Shown here: one piece after another, positions 17,662 to 27,509 of the stretch
How positions within the stretch are numbered: the stretch's first letter is position 1
Layout: every line of letters begins with the position of its first letter
Assembly (NCBI GenBank): GCA_947481985.1
Contig: CANKIK010000004.1
Coordinates: 1 to 64,000, forward strand
Length of the DNA stretch: 64,000 bases
Reading direction: 5' to 3'
Origin: QWOP01 sp003669605
GTDB taxonomy: Bacteria; Planctomycetota; Planctomycetia; Pirellulales; UBA1268
Translations under genes and position numbers: made by a program
Notes under the pieces: model-generated
Told to the model about the DNA's origin: nothing
Database searches by the model: none
What the model saw: the letters and a program-made list of their open reading frames with translations, nothing else

Positions 17662-18588
17662 ATGGCCAAGGCCCGGGCACTCGACCGCCGACGAAAATCG
17701 GTGAAGAACATCCGTAAGATCACACGGACAATGGAGTTGATCGCCACCGCCCGATTCAAAAAGGCGATGGATCGTTCCGTGGCGTCGCGCGACTACACGA
17801 CACGGTTGGCAAAGATGCTCGAGAACATCGCGGCCACGAGCGGTGGCGACGGCGAGTCCGGAGTGGCTGGCTTTTCCCATCCGCTCCTGGAAATCCGTCC
17901 CACCAAACGGACGGCTGTCCTCGTGCTCACCGGCAACCGCGGTCTGTGCGGCGGCTACAACTCCAACGTCGTCCGGCAGTCGCTGGCGATCCTCGGGCAA
18001 TGGAAGGGAGAGCAGGTGGGGATGCACACTGCCGTTTCGGGCAAGCGTGGAATCTCGGCGCTCAAGTTCCGCGGCATCGAGATGGACGAGCGCTATACGC
18101 AGTTTGAGGACAAACCGGAATTCGACCAGGTCGCTCCCATCGGCCGCGCCTACCTTGAGGCCTATGCTGCAGGCGAGATCGACCGCCTCGACGTGGTCTA
18201 CACAAAATTTCACACGATCGCTCGCCAGGCTGCAGTCACCGAAACGCTGCTGCCGCTGAAGCCTCCGGAGGCGAGCGGCAGCCCTGCTGATACCAAGCCA
18301 GCACATGCCACGAGCGCGATTGGCGGCCAGGATTACGATTTCTACCCCTCGGCGGAGAGCATTCTCGAAGAAATCCTCCCGGCGAGTTTCATGGCGCGGC
18401 TCTTCAAGTGCTTCCTCGATTCTGCCGTCAGCGAGCAGGTGGCCCGGATGGTGGCGATGAAGGCTGCCAGCGAGAACGCTGGCGGCCTGATCAAAGACCT
18501 CTCCCGTCGCTACAACCGGGCCCGCCAGTCGCAGATCACCGGTGAGATCATGGAGATCCTCGGCGGTGTCGAGGCCCTCAAGAAGTGA
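17662..18588 (+). CDS. atpG: ATP synthase F1 subunit gamma
   Basis: A 308-residue central-shaft subunit. The N-terminal helix (ALDRRRKSVKNIRKITRTME) and the C-terminal helix (ENAGGLIKDLSRRYNRARQ, then ITGEIMEI) that form the rotating coiled coil are conserved. The middle contains the GNRGLCGGYN motif. It is somewhat longer than E. coli gamma because of an insertion rich in Ser/Ala/Gly before residue 235. ATG at 17662. Confidence 0.96.
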   Translation: MAKARALDRRRKSVKNIRKITRTMELIATARFKKAMDRSVASRDYTTRLAKMLENIAATSGGDGESGVAGFSHPLLEIRPTKRTAVLVLTGNRGLCGGYNSNVVRQSLAILGQWKGEQVGMHTAVSGKRGISALKFRGIEMDERYTQFEDKPEFDQVAPIGRAYLEAYAAGEIDRLDVVYTKFHTIARQAAVTETLLPLKPPEASGSPADTKPAHATSAIGGQDYDFYPSAESILEEILPASFMARLFKCFLDSAVSEQVARMVAMKAASENAGGLIKDLSRRYNRARQSQITGEIMEILGGVEALKK

Positions 18589-18709
18589 TCCCCGGTTCCC
18601 GCGACTTTCCGTCGCTCCCTCACCACGATCAACCCATCCATCAACGGCCCGAACTCACAAACTTCTCCACGATACACGGTTCTCCATCAGCAAAGGTGTG
18701 ACAACACGC

Positions 18710-20176
18710 ATGGCTACGGCAACGAAGACGCACGGCAGGAAAGTGGGACTCGTCACCCAGGTCATTGGCTCGACGTTTGACGTCGTATTCCCAGAGGATT
18801 CGATTCCGGCGATCTACAATGCCGTGAAGATCGACCATGAAGGCAAGGGAATCTCGCTGCACCTCGTCGGCGAGGTGCAGCAGCATCTCGGTGGCGGCAA
18901 GGTCCGCTGCGTGGCCCTGGGAAGCACCGACGGCATGATCCGCGGGGGCGAGTGCGTCGACACCGGCGCCCCTTTGAGCGTCCCGGTGGGCCCCGAGACG
19001 CTTGGCCGCGTGTTCAATCTTCTCGGAGACCCCATCGACAACCGTGGTCCTGTGCAGACCAAGGAGCGTTGGCAGATCCACCGCGATCCTCCGCCACTCA
19101 CCGAACTCACCACCAAGACCGAGCTCTTCGAGACTGGCATCAAGGTCATCGATCTGCTGACCCCGTTCGTCCGTGGTGGCAAGGCCGGGCTGTTCGGCGG
19201 GGCCGGTCTGGGAAAGACGGTGATCCTCACCGAACTCATCGCCCGTATCGCCACCAGTGCCCAGGGTGGATATTCCGTTTTTGCAGGAGTCGGTGAACGA
19301 ACCCGCGAGGGGACCGATTTGTGGCTGGAGATGCAGGAAGCCAAGATCGGCGACACTGGCCGGAGCGTGATCGATCAGACGTGCATGGTGTTTGGCCAGA
19401 TGAACGAGCCGCCGGGAGCTCGTCTTCGTGTTGCGCTTTCGGCACTGACGATGGCCGAGTACTTCCGCGACACGGCTGCTCCAGGGGCCGACACGCTCCT
19501 CTTCGTCGACAACATCTTCCGCTTCTCCCAAGCCGGGAGCGAAGTCAGCGCCCTGTTGGGACGCATGCCCAGTGCGGTGGGTTATCAGCCCACCCTGGCC
19601 ACGGAGATGGGTGCCCTGCAGGAGCGAATCACAAGCACAAAGAAGGGGGCCATCACCTCCGTGCAGGCTGTGTACGTGCCCGCCGACGATCCCACCGATC
19701 CCGCTCCGGCGACGGCCTTCGGTAACCTCGATGCCTTCCTCTATCTGGAACGGTCGATCTCCGAGAAGGGTATCTATCCGGCAGTCGATCCGCTCGCCTC
19801 GTCGAGTCGCATCCTTGATCCGCAGTACGTCGGCGAGCGGCACTACAAGATCGCCCGCCGCGTGCAGCGGACGCTCCAGCGGTACCGCGAACTCCAGGAC
19901 ATCATCGCCATCCTCGGTGTCGATGAACTCTCCGAAGAAGACAAGCTTGTCGTGCACCGTGCCCGCCGCATGGAGCGGTTCCTCTCGCAGCCGTTCCTCG
20001 TCGCCGAGGTATTCACCGGCAAGAAGGGGGAGAAAACGAGCCTCGCAGACACGATCCGCTCGTTTGAAGAGATCGCCGACGGCAAGTGGGATCACCTCCC
20101 CGAGCCCGCGTTTATGTATGTCGGTGCCATTGAGCAGGCCGAGGAACAGGCGAAGAAGTTGGCTGCCAAGGCCTGA
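18710..20176 (+). CDS. atpD: ATP synthase F1 subunit beta
   Basis: The 488-residue catalytic subunit. The Walker A motif is GGAGLGKT, with Leu in place of the usual Val. GVGERTREG carries the catalytic Glu, LLFVDNIFRFSQAGSEVSAL contains Walker B, and the DELSEEDK sequence is intact. ATG at 18710 gives the family N-terminus; the frame is open upstream into atpG without homology. There is a 121-base spacer after atpG and a 74-base spacer before atpC. Confidence 0.98.
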   Translation: MATATKTHGRKVGLVTQVIGSTFDVVFPEDSIPAIYNAVKIDHEGKGISLHLVGEVQQHLGGGKVRCVALGSTDGMIRGGECVDTGAPLSVPVGPETLGRVFNLLGDPIDNRGPVQTKERWQIHRDPPPLTELTTKTELFETGIKVIDLLTPFVRGGKAGLFGGAGLGKTVILTELIARIATSAQGGYSVFAGVGERTREGTDLWLEMQEAKIGDTGRSVIDQTCMVFGQMNEPPGARLRVALSALTMAEYFRDTAAPGADTLLFVDNIFRFSQAGSEVSALLGRMPSAVGYQPTLATEMGALQERITSTKKGAITSVQAVYVPADDPTDPAPATAFGNLDAFLYLERSISEKGIYPAVDPLASSSRILDPQYVGERHYKIARRVQRTLQRYRELQDIIAILGVDELSEEDKLVVHRARRMERFLSQPFLVAEVFTGKKGEKTSLADTIRSFEEIADGKWDHLPEPAFMYVGAIEQAEEQAKKLAAKA

Positions 20177-20250
20177 TCGGCGGACTGACGGACGAAAGCA
20201 TCTATCTCAGGATCCTCCCTAGGATGGATCCTCCCCAGGAATGCGACCCG

Positions 20251-20709
20251 ATGGCCGAAACGAAGAACCCGACCAACGCGAACTCCCCCACCACCGGGAA
20301 AGGGGTGCGGTGCGTGATCACCACGCCGGAGGCCACCGTCCTCGACACCCAAGCCCAGTTCGTGTCACTGCCGCTGTTTGATGGTCAGCGGGGTATCGGC
20401 CGCGGCCATGCTCCCTTCATCGGCCGACTCGGAGCCGGCGAGGTGCGGATCACGGGTGAGCGTGGAGGTGCGGCAGACGCCGTCCGGCGGTCGTTTGTCG
20501 AAGGTGGCTTTGTCGAGGTTGGCCAGGACACAGTCACCATCATCACCCAGCGGTCGGTGCCGGGTGAGAAATTTGATGCCACCTCGGCCCGCGCTGATCT
20601 GGAGAAGATCCGCTCTGTTCCGGCACGGGGCGACGATGCCATCGAGTCTAGGATGCGCTCCGAGGAAGCGGCCCGGTCGCTGGTCCGGGCCGCCGAGCGA
20701 AGGAATTGA
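20251..20709 (+). CDS. atpC: ATP synthase F1 subunit epsilon
   Basis: A 152-residue epsilon subunit, the coupling and regulatory part of the central stalk. The beta-sandwich is recognisable: TPEATVLDTQAQFVSLP, then GQRGIGRGHAPFIGRLGAGE and a second half with GFVEVGQDTVTIITQ, followed by a short helical C-terminus rich in Arg/Glu/Ala. ATG at 20251 is chosen (AGGA ten bases upstream); the in-frame ATG at 20224 would add nine residues. It ends the ATP synthase operon; the amidohydrolase gene follows after only five bases, so it may be co-transcribed. Confidence 0.9.
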   Translation: MAETKNPTNANSPTTGKGVRCVITTPEATVLDTQAQFVSLPLFDGQRGIGRGHAPFIGRLGAGEVRITGERGGAADAVRRSFVEGGFVEVGQDTVTIITQRSVPGEKFDATSARADLEKIRSVPARGDDAIESRMRSEEAARSLVRAAERRN

Positions 20710-20714
20710 AACCA

Positions 20715-22055
20715 ATGTCGCCGCGGGCCCGCCCCAACGCGCCCGCCGTTTTCCGTCTGCTGTCCATTATGCTAGCGGCGGCCGCCGGCTGGTGGTTCCC
20801 GGCTGGGATCGTGGTGGCTGATGAGCGTCCGCTGGCATTTGTCGGCGGGACAGTGATCCCAATTCTGTCGCCGCCGATCACCGACGGTACGGTGATCGTG
20901 GCGGGGGGGAGGATCGTCGCCGTCGGCCCCTCGGCCACAACACCCATTCCAGCCGACGCCGAGCGGATCTCAATCGCCGGCAGGGTGGTGATGCCCGGCT
21001 TGGTCGACACCCACAGCCACGTCGGCGGCGGAGCCGGCGGCGATGCAAGTTCCCCAGTGCAACCCGATGTGCGGATTCTCGATTCGATCAACGTCCGCGA
21101 CGCCGGATTCCGCAAGTGCCGAGCCGGCGGTCTGACGACCCTCAACATCATGCCCGGATCAGGACACCTCGTCAGCGGCCAGACGGTGTACGTCAAATTG
21201 CGCCCCGCCGACACGATCGAGGAACTGCTCTACCGTGGTCCCAACGGCGCGGCTCTGGTGGGGCTGAAGATGGCCAACGGCACGAACTCCCAACGCGATG
21301 CCCCGTTCCCGGGGACGCGGGGAAAGTCGGCGGCGATCGTGAGACAGAAATTCACCGCCGCCAACGAGTACCGCAGAAAGATGGCGGACGTCGACCCCGC
21401 CAAGCGGCCGCCGCGTGATCTTGAAATGGAGGCCTTGGTCGAGTGCCTGGAAGGGCGCCGCATCGTCCATCACCACAGCCACCGCGCCGATGACCTGATG
21501 ACGGTTCTCCGTCTCCGCGAGGAATTCGGGTTGCGGGTGGTGCTGCACCATGCCAGCGAGGCCTGGAAAGTAGCCGATCAGATTGCGGATGCCAAAGTCC
21601 CCTGCTCCCTGATCGTCCTCGACAGCCCCGGCGGCAAGATCGAGGCGATGGATGTGTCGCTGGCCACCGGTGCGATCCTGGAGAAGGCCGGCGTTGCCTG
21701 CGCCTTCCACACCGATGACCCGGTCACCGACTCCAGACTCTTCCTCCGTTCGGCGGCGCTGGCGGTACGAGCCGGCATGTCGCGAGAAAAAGCGCTCGAG
21801 GGGGTGACGCTCGCGGGCGCACGAATGCTCGACCTCGACGGCCGCATCGGCTCGCTCGAGCCCGGCAAAGACGCCGATCTGGTGATCCTCTCGGGCGACC
21901 CTCTCTCCTCGAAAACCAAGGTTCTCCAGACCTGGGTCGAGGGGAAAAAGGTTTTCGACCGTGATGATCCCGAGGATCGGCTGTTCGCCGTCGGCGGTTG
22001 GGGTGGCAGCCGAGACCAGCAGGCCGAGTCATGCTGTGCCGGGAGAACCCGATGA
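20715..22055 (+). CDS. Exported amidohydrolase, imidazolonepropionase-like
   Basis: A 446-residue protein with a signal peptide (residues 1-35, hydrophobic LLSIMLAAAAGWWF) and an amidohydrolase TIM-barrel. Predicted metal ligands are H100 and H102 in DTHSH, His residues in IVHHHSH and VVLHHASE, and the Asp in FHTDDP. The C-terminal GRIGSLEPGKDADLVIL stretch closes the usual composite beta-sandwich. It should be a metal-dependent hydrolase of an unknown, probably amide or cyclic amide, substrate in the periplasm. ATG at 20715 is preceded by AAGGA. Its stop overlaps the next amidohydrolase gene (ATGA). Confidence 0.88.
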   Translation: MSPRARPNAPAVFRLLSIMLAAAAGWWFPAGIVVADERPLAFVGGTVIPILSPPITDGTVIVAGGRIVAVGPSATTPIPADAERISIAGRVVMPGLVDTHSHVGGGAGGDASSPVQPDVRILDSINVRDAGFRKCRAGGLTTLNIMPGSGHLVSGQTVYVKLRPADTIEELLYRGPNGAALVGLKMANGTNSQRDAPFPGTRGKSAAIVRQKFTAANEYRRKMADVDPAKRPPRDLEMEALVECLEGRRIVHHHSHRADDLMTVLRLREEFGLRVVLHHASEAWKVADQIADAKVPCSLIVLDSPGGKIEAMDVSLATGAILEKAGVACAFHTDDPVTDSRLFLRSAALAVRAGMSREKALEGVTLAGARMLDLDGRIGSLEPGKDADLVILSGDPLSSKTKVLQTWVEGKKVFDRDDPEDRLFAVGGWGGSRDQQAESCCAGRTR

Positions 22056-23308
22056 TTCGCATGCCCTCTGCTGGATCCTATGCTGCCTTCCTGCTTGCCG
22101 CATGGTGTCTGGCCCCGTGTGGCCCGCTGGCATCCGCGACTCAGGCCGAACCGCTGGCGATCCTCGGCACCACCATCCACACGATGTCTGGCGCCGCGAT
22201 CGAAAATGGGATCGTGATCGTTGCCGACGGCAAGATCCAGGCGGTCGGATCGCAAGACGCCATCGCGATTCCCCCCACGGCCAGAATCATCCGTGCAGCC
22301 GTGGTGACTCCCGGCCTGATCGACGCCCACTGCGTCATCGGTGTGGCTGGGTACCTCAACCAGGACCAAGACCAGGATCAACTTGACTCGACCGAACCGG
22401 TGCAACCGGAGTTGCGGGCGATCGACGCCTACAACCCGCGGGAACGGCTGGTGGAATGGGTCCGCGGCTTCGGTATCACAGCGATCCATACCGGCCATGC
22501 GCCAGGGGCGCTGATGTCGGGGCAGACGATGGTCGTCAAAACTGCGGGAGGCACCCTCGAGGACGCCGTCATCCTCCCCGCCGCGATGGTGTCGGTGACA
22601 TTGGGGGACGGTGGCCGCTCGCCGGGCGATAAGAAATCCCCCGGCACCCGCAGCAAGTCGGTGGCCATGCTCCGTGGGGAGTTGCTCAAAGGACTCGAAT
22701 ACCAACGGAAGATGGCCGACGACGATGCGGAGAAGCGCCCCGCCCCCGATCTCCGTCTCGAGGCGATCGCCGCCGTGCTTTCCGGCACCTGGCCGATGCT
22801 TGTGACTGCCGATCGTGCCACCGACATCGCCTCCGCGCTGCGGGTCGCGGAGGAATTCAAGATTCGCATCGTTCTCGATTCCGCCGCCGAAGCCTATCTC
22901 CTCACCGACATGATCAGGAAAGCAGGCGTGCCAGTGATCCTCCACCCCACGATGCGCCGTGCCGGGACGGGGGAAACTGAAAATGTCAGTTTCGAGACAG
23001 CGGCCAAGCTCAGGGCAGCAGGAATCCCCGTGGCACTGCAAAGCGGCTACGAGAATTACGTCCCCAAGACCCGTGTGGTGCTCTTTGAGGCGGGTGTGGC
23101 CGCAGCCAACGGGCTTTCCACCGAGGAGGCCCTCGCCACGGTGACAATCGCGGCTGCCAGGATCCTCGGAGTCGCCGACCGCATCGGGTCGCTCGAGCCC
23201 GGGAAAGATGCCGATCTGGCCCTCTTCGATGGGGATCCGTTCGAATACACCACGCACTGCGTCGGCACGGTGATCAACGGTGTGGTGGCCAGCGAAGAAC
23301 CGCGCTGA
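22052..23308 (+). CDS. Exported amidohydrolase paralogue lacking metal ligands (probable pseudoenzyme)
   Basis: A 418-residue protein with a signal peptide (AAFLLAAWCLAPCGPLASA) and the same fold as its neighbour, ending in the same GRIGSLEPGKDADL type of sequence (DRIGSLEPGKDADLAL). Every metal-binding position visible in the partner is changed: the HxH motif is H93-C-V95, the VHHHSH segment is LVTADRA, VVLHHASE is IVLDSAAE, and FHTDDP is LQSGYEN. The open frame and codon use are intact, so it is not a decayed gene. It may act as a scaffold or regulatory partner of the upstream enzyme, with which it overlaps by 4 bases. ATG at 22052. Confidence 0.85.
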   Translation: MIRMPSAGSYAAFLLAAWCLAPCGPLASATQAEPLAILGTTIHTMSGAAIENGIVIVADGKIQAVGSQDAIAIPPTARIIRAAVVTPGLIDAHCVIGVAGYLNQDQDQDQLDSTEPVQPELRAIDAYNPRERLVEWVRGFGITAIHTGHAPGALMSGQTMVVKTAGGTLEDAVILPAAMVSVTLGDGGRSPGDKKSPGTRSKSVAMLRGELLKGLEYQRKMADDDAEKRPAPDLRLEAIAAVLSGTWPMLVTADRATDIASALRVAEEFKIRIVLDSAAEAYLLTDMIRKAGVPVILHPTMRRAGTGETENVSFETAAKLRAAGIPVALQSGYENYVPKTRVVLFEAGVAAANGLSTEEALATVTIAAARILGVADRIGSLEPGKDADLALFDGDPFEYTTHCVGTVINGVVASEEPR

Positions 23309-23458
23309 CGCAAGGCTCTGCAGGCCGCTTCAAGACGCTGCCGCCGCAGACAACCAGCAGCGTGGAACGCGGGATGCGGGGGGAAGGCGGGGATGCGGGG
23401 GGAACGTAAAGAACCGCTCAAGGAATTGACCGCCCAAGGAATCGGAGGGGTGAAGCAC

Positions 23459-25351
23459 ATGGAAACGTTTGGCAACCGCATCATGGCGCGGCTGGTTCGT
23501 GGAACCGCGATCCTGACCGCGTGTGTCGGCAGCGCCCTGTGTGGGACGGCCGATGCCCGTCCACCAAACATCGTCCTCTTGGTAGCCGACGATCTGGGAA
23601 GCCACGACCTCGGTTGCGACGGGCACTCCTCTCACCAGACTCCCGTCCTCGATGCCTTGGCGGCCTCGGGCCTCCATTTCACCGCAGCGTATGCGGCCGC
23701 CAGCGTCTGCTCCCCCTCCCGGGCGGCGTTGCTCACCGGCCAGCATCCCGCCCGGCTCAATCTCACTACCTTCCTCCCCGGTCGCTCCGACCGCGGGAGC
23801 CACAAACTCCTCTCGCCACCGATCTCCCCGCAACTTCCTGACGGTGTCCGCACGCTGGCCGAACTCCTCGCCCCCGTTGGGTATCGCAGTCATCATGTCG
23901 GCAAGTGGCACCTCGGGGGCCCGGGAGCGCTCCCCACCGATCATGGCTTTGCGTCCGCTGCACCCGGAAATGCAAACCCGGGCCCGGAATCGACGGAGGG
24001 GGGCAAGGGAGAATTCCGGCAGGCCGACGCCGCCGTACGAATCATCGGCGAGCAGTGCCGGATGCATGCTGACGAACCCTTTCTCCTGGTCGTCGGCTTC
24101 GACTCGCCGCATGTCCCGCTGGCGGCACCCGCGGCGGCCGTGGCCGCGCATGCCACCGCATTCAACCCCACCTACGCAGCCATGATGGCGGCTCTCGACG
24201 CGGCAGTGGGGCGGATCGTGACCGCGATCGATGATCACGGCATCGCTGACCGCACGCTGGTGGCGTTCACCTCCGACAACGGCGGTCTCCATGTGCCGGA
24301 GGCAGGTGACCCACCACCGACAACCAACATGCCATGCCGCGCTGGCAAGGGCTTCCTCTACGAAGGGGGGATCCGCGTCCCACTCCTGATCCGACTCCCA
24401 GGGAGTGTGCAGGCCGGCCGCACGATCGACGCTCCGGTGTCGACAGGCGATCTCGCCCCTACCCTCTGCACGCTTTCCGGAGCCGCGTTTCCAAGCCCCG
24501 GCGACTTCCACGACCTCGGATCGCTCCTCAACGGGATGCAAACGCCCCCGCCCCCGCTCTATTGGCACCAGCCGCACTCCACCAATCAAGGGGGCCGGCC
24601 GGCCGGTGCGATCCGTGACGACGACTGGAAATTAATCGAGCACTTCGAGGACGGCAGCCTCGAACTCTTTCACCTCCGGGACGATCCTGGCGAGACCCGC
24701 GACTGCGCAGCCGACGCCCCCGACCGGGTCGCCGAACTGCGTGGGAAGCTCGAAGCATGGCGGCGGGAGGTGGGGGCACGGTCGATGACGGCAAACCCGC
24801 GCTTCGATGCATACCTCTGGGCCGCCTGCCATCGCAGCAGCGACGTCTCCAGGCTTGCCCCGGCAGCAACGGCCGCCGAGATGGTGACTGCCCTCGCTGC
24901 CTGGAGGCGGGCGATGGATGACACTGCGGAGGGCCCCCCCGCCTCACGCCAGGGCTTTCTTCTCCTCCGTGCCGCCGATGCCAGCGTCCGCGGCGAGAAA
25001 CTCCTCTACGAGCCCCAGCCCCACAAGGACACGCTGGGGTATTGGGTGAACGCCGACGATGTTGCCTGGTGGGATGTGTCCCTGCCAGAGATGGGCCGCT
25101 ACCGGGTGACGGTGCTCCAGGGCTGCGGAGCAGGGCAGGGGGGCTCGACGGTGGAGATGAGTGCTGGCGGTGGCGGCGAGCCGCTGCGATTCACGGTCGA
25201 GGAGACGGGCCACTTCCAGCGGTTTGTGCCCCGTGATGTCGGCGAACTGACGATTCCCGCTGGCGCTGCCAGGATCCTTGTGCGTGCAGTTGCCAAGAAG
25301 GCGGCGGCGGTGATGGACCTGCGGCAGGTGATGCTTGAACGGCTCGACTGA
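23459..25351 (+). CDS. Secreted sulfatase (arylsulfatase A-type)
   Basis: A 630-residue sulfatase with a signal peptide (residues 9-34) followed by the metal-binding ADDLG. The formylglycine site is C84 in CSPSRAALLTGQ, the Cys-type form that needs a maturase. HHVGKWHLGG, DSPHVPL and TSDNGGLH supply further active-site residues. The C-terminal ~180 residues form an added beta-rich domain. It hydrolyses sulfate esters, probably of algal polysaccharides or other organic sulfates. ATG at 23459 follows GGAGGGG with 8-base spacing. Many planctomycetes carry large sulfatase families; no formylglycine-generating enzyme is seen here. Confidence 0.93.
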   Translation: METFGNRIMARLVRGTAILTACVGSALCGTADARPPNIVLLVADDLGSHDLGCDGHSSHQTPVLDALAASGLHFTAAYAAASVCSPSRAALLTGQHPARLNLTTFLPGRSDRGSHKLLSPPISPQLPDGVRTLAELLAPVGYRSHHVGKWHLGGPGALPTDHGFASAAPGNANPGPESTEGGKGEFRQADAAVRIIGEQCRMHADEPFLLVVGFDSPHVPLAAPAAAVAAHATAFNPTYAAMMAALDAAVGRIVTAIDDHGIADRTLVAFTSDNGGLHVPEAGDPPPTTNMPCRAGKGFLYEGGIRVPLLIRLPGSVQAGRTIDAPVSTGDLAPTLCTLSGAAFPSPGDFHDLGSLLNGMQTPPPPLYWHQPHSTNQGGRPAGAIRDDDWKLIEHFEDGSLELFHLRDDPGETRDCAADAPDRVAELRGKLEAWRREVGARSMTANPRFDAYLWAACHRSSDVSRLAPAATAAEMVTALAAWRRAMDDTAEGPPASRQGFLLLRAADASVRGEKLLYEPQPHKDTLGYWVNADDVAWWDVSLPEMGRYRVTVLQGCGAGQGGSTVEMSAGGGGEPLRFTVEETGHFQRFVPRDVGELTIPAGAARILVRAVAKKAAAVMDLRQVMLERLD

Positions 25352-25426
25352 CCCTGGGAATCCCTGCCCGGGAATCCCAGCCTGGATCGTCGACTCGGCC
25401 GCCAGAAGAGACCGGCCGAGCGCCGG

Positions 25427-26431
25427 TCAGATCTGATAATCGCCTTCCGGCGATGGCGGCATCTCGCCCCGCATCCGCAACTTCGGTCGCTCAAGGACCA
25501 CTGTCGTCCGCGGGTCGATGCTCCGCGTGAGCCAGACGTTACTGCCGATCACTGAATCGTGTCCGACCCGCGTGGCGCCGCCGAGGACCGTGGCATTGGC
25601 ATAGATCACCACCCGATCCTCGATGGTCGGGTGACGCTTCGTACCACGGATGAGATTCCCCTCGCCGTCGGTCTGGAAGGAGAGGGCACCGAGGGTCACT
25701 CCTTGGTAGAGCTTCACATGGCTGCCAATCTCGCAGGTCTCTCCGATCACCACGCCCGTACCGTGGTCGATGAAGAAGTGATCGCCAATCGTGGCCCCGG
25801 GATGGATGTCGATACCGGTTCGTGCGTGGGCCCACTCGGCCATCATCCTGGGAATCAGGGGGACATCGAGCCGGTGGAGGATATGCGCCAAGCGGTGGAT
25901 CGTGACCGCTTCAAGACCGGGATAGCAAAAGATCACCTCGTCGAGCGTCCGGACTGCGGGGTCGCCGTCGTAGGCCGCCTGGACGTCGGTCGCCAGCACC
26001 CGCCGCAACGCGGGGATCCGCTCGAGGAATTCGACTGCCTTGGCCTGCCCGAGGGCCTCGAAGTCGGCCTCGTCGACACAGTGCTGCGCACCGGATGGAA
26101 AAGGAGCGTGGTCGCTGCCCTGAACTGCAGTCCCCGATCGGGTGGCAACACTGTGCCGCAGGGCCCGACCAATCTGGACTGTCAACTTGTCGTGGAGTCC
26201 GTCGATCAGGTCACCGACGTGGTAGGTGACGTTGCCCAGATGGAGGTTTTCGCGCCTTCGGTACCCGGGATAGAGGATCTCCTTGAGATCTTCGCAGGCC
26301 GAGATCACGGTCTCGTACTTGGGCAACGCGCAGTGACCGAGATACTGGATCGTGGGAACGTCGTGGTACGTCTCCACGATCCGACGGGTGAGGTCGGGCA
26401 ACTGCTCCTTGATGCGGACGTCGGTGGCCAT
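25427..26431 (-). CDS. cysE: Serine O-acetyltransferase
   Basis: A 334-residue serine acetyltransferase of the long (EpsC/plant-like) type. It transfers acetyl from acetyl-CoA to serine, giving O-acetylserine for cysteine synthesis. The N-terminal helical part is followed by a left-handed beta-helix with GIDIHPGATIGDHFFIDHGT, VVIGETCEIG and VKLYQGVTLGALS. The catalytic His of IDHGTG is present. The C-terminus ends in an acidic and Pro-rich tail. ATG at 26431; the open frame upstream to 26605 is not family-like. Its neighbour hisA lies 236 bases upstream. cysK is not in the window. Confidence 0.93.
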   Translation of the reverse strand: MATDVRIKEQLPDLTRRIVETYHDVPTIQYLGHCALPKYETVISACEDLKEILYPGYRRRENLHLGNVTYHVGDLIDGLHDKLTVQIGRALRHSVATRSGTAVQGSDHAPFPSGAQHCVDEADFEALGQAKAVEFLERIPALRRVLATDVQAAYDGDPAVRTLDEVIFCYPGLEAVTIHRLAHILHRLDVPLIPRMMAEWAHARTGIDIHPGATIGDHFFIDHGTGVVIGETCEIGSHVKLYQGVTLGALSFQTDGEGNLIRGTKRHPTIEDRVVIYANATVLGGATRVGHDSVIGSNVWLTRSIDPRTTVVLERPKLRMRGEMPPSPEGDYQI

Positions 26432-26667
26432 GGATCTCGATCGTAGGGGCGGGCCCTCGGCAGCGGCAACCCGGCGGGCCTCGGGGCACGGCGGATCGCG
26501 CCGGACGGTGTTCCCTTCGTCGCGGTGGCAGGGCGAAATTGAGGGTTCTTCGGATTTCGCGGCCACGAGCCCAGGCCGGACGGTTTCCGGGCCGGCCGGC
26601 ACCACTCCAGGCAGCCGTGGCAGAGTCTGCGGCCCGCGGGGAAAAAACGCACTCGACTCCCGATCGA

Positions 26668-27396
26668 TCAGGCCAAAGCACTCTCCCCCGCCGCGGCCAG
26701 GGCCGCAGCCAGCGACAGCCCGCCGTCATACAGGGCACGGCCGACGATGCACCCCTCGGCACCGAGAGCCGCCACCTTCCGGACGTCGTCGGCGACGGCA
26801 ATCCCTCCTGAGGCGATCACAGGGAGGCTCACTGCGCCCAGCATTTCCCGGAGGGCTTCCAGATTCGGACCGGCGAGCATGCCGTCGGTGGCGATGTCGG
26901 TGTACACGATCCCAGCCAGGGGCAGCCGCTGACACCGTCGGGCGACATCGGTCGCCAGCAGGGGGCTGGTGTCGACCCAACCGCGGACGGCCACACGGCC
27001 GTCGCGGGCATCGAGCCCGAGGACGATCTGCCCAGGGAGTTCCCGGGCCATTGATTCAAGGAGCTCAGGATGCTCGATCGCCACACTCCCCACCACCAAC
27101 CGAGACACGCCCGCTGCCGCATAGGAGCGGGCGGTATCCAACGACCGGATTCCGCCGCCGAGTTGGCAAGGAACGCCAGCGGCTCGCACCATCCTGGCGA
27201 CGAGGTCGGCCTGCAGCGGAGTACCGGCCTTGGCACCGTCGAGGTCGACAATGTGCAGCCTGTGGGCTCCCTGGTCGACGAACCGCCTCACCTGCTCGAG
27301 CGGATCTTCGGCGAACACCGTCTCCCTGGCATAGTCTCCCTGCAGAAGCCGCACGCACCGTCCCCCACGCAGATCGATCGCCGGCCAGAGTTGCAT
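26668..27396 (-). CDS. hisA: Phosphoribosylformimino-5-aminoimidazole carboxamide ribotide isomerase
   Basis: A 242-residue HisA, a TIM-barrel isomerase in histidine synthesis that converts ProFAR to PRFAR. The catalytic Asp residues lie in PAIDLRGG and YTDIATDGM. Phosphate-binding loops LGGGIRS and ASGGIA are present. ATG at 27396 follows CGGAG. It is 113 bases downstream of hisH in the same direction. hisF, the usual partner of hisH, is not found in this window, so the rest of the pathway is elsewhere. Confidence 0.95.
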   Translation of the reverse strand: MQLWPAIDLRGGRCVRLLQGDYARETVFAEDPLEQVRRFVDQGAHRLHIVDLDGAKAGTPLQADLVARMVRAAGVPCQLGGGIRSLDTARSYAAAGVSRLVVGSVAIEHPELLESMARELPGQIVLGLDARDGRVAVRGWVDTSPLLATDVARRCQRLPLAGIVYTDIATDGMLAGPNLEALREMLGAVSLPVIASGGIAVADDVRKVAALGAEGCIVGRALYDGGLSLAAALAAAGESALA

Positions 27397-27509
27397 GGTT
27401 GTTATCTCCGTTTGTAGGAACGGTGGGACGGGAAGCGGAGGACGCTCCGCAACCGCCCCATCGGCAGGCCAGAGCCCGACGGGCGACTGGCCGGGGTTCT
27501 TGCTCAGGG

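Noticed and set aside
18641..20095. 484-residue minus-strand open frame
   Set aside because: It lies wholly antisense to atpD, which is a certain gene; no homology.
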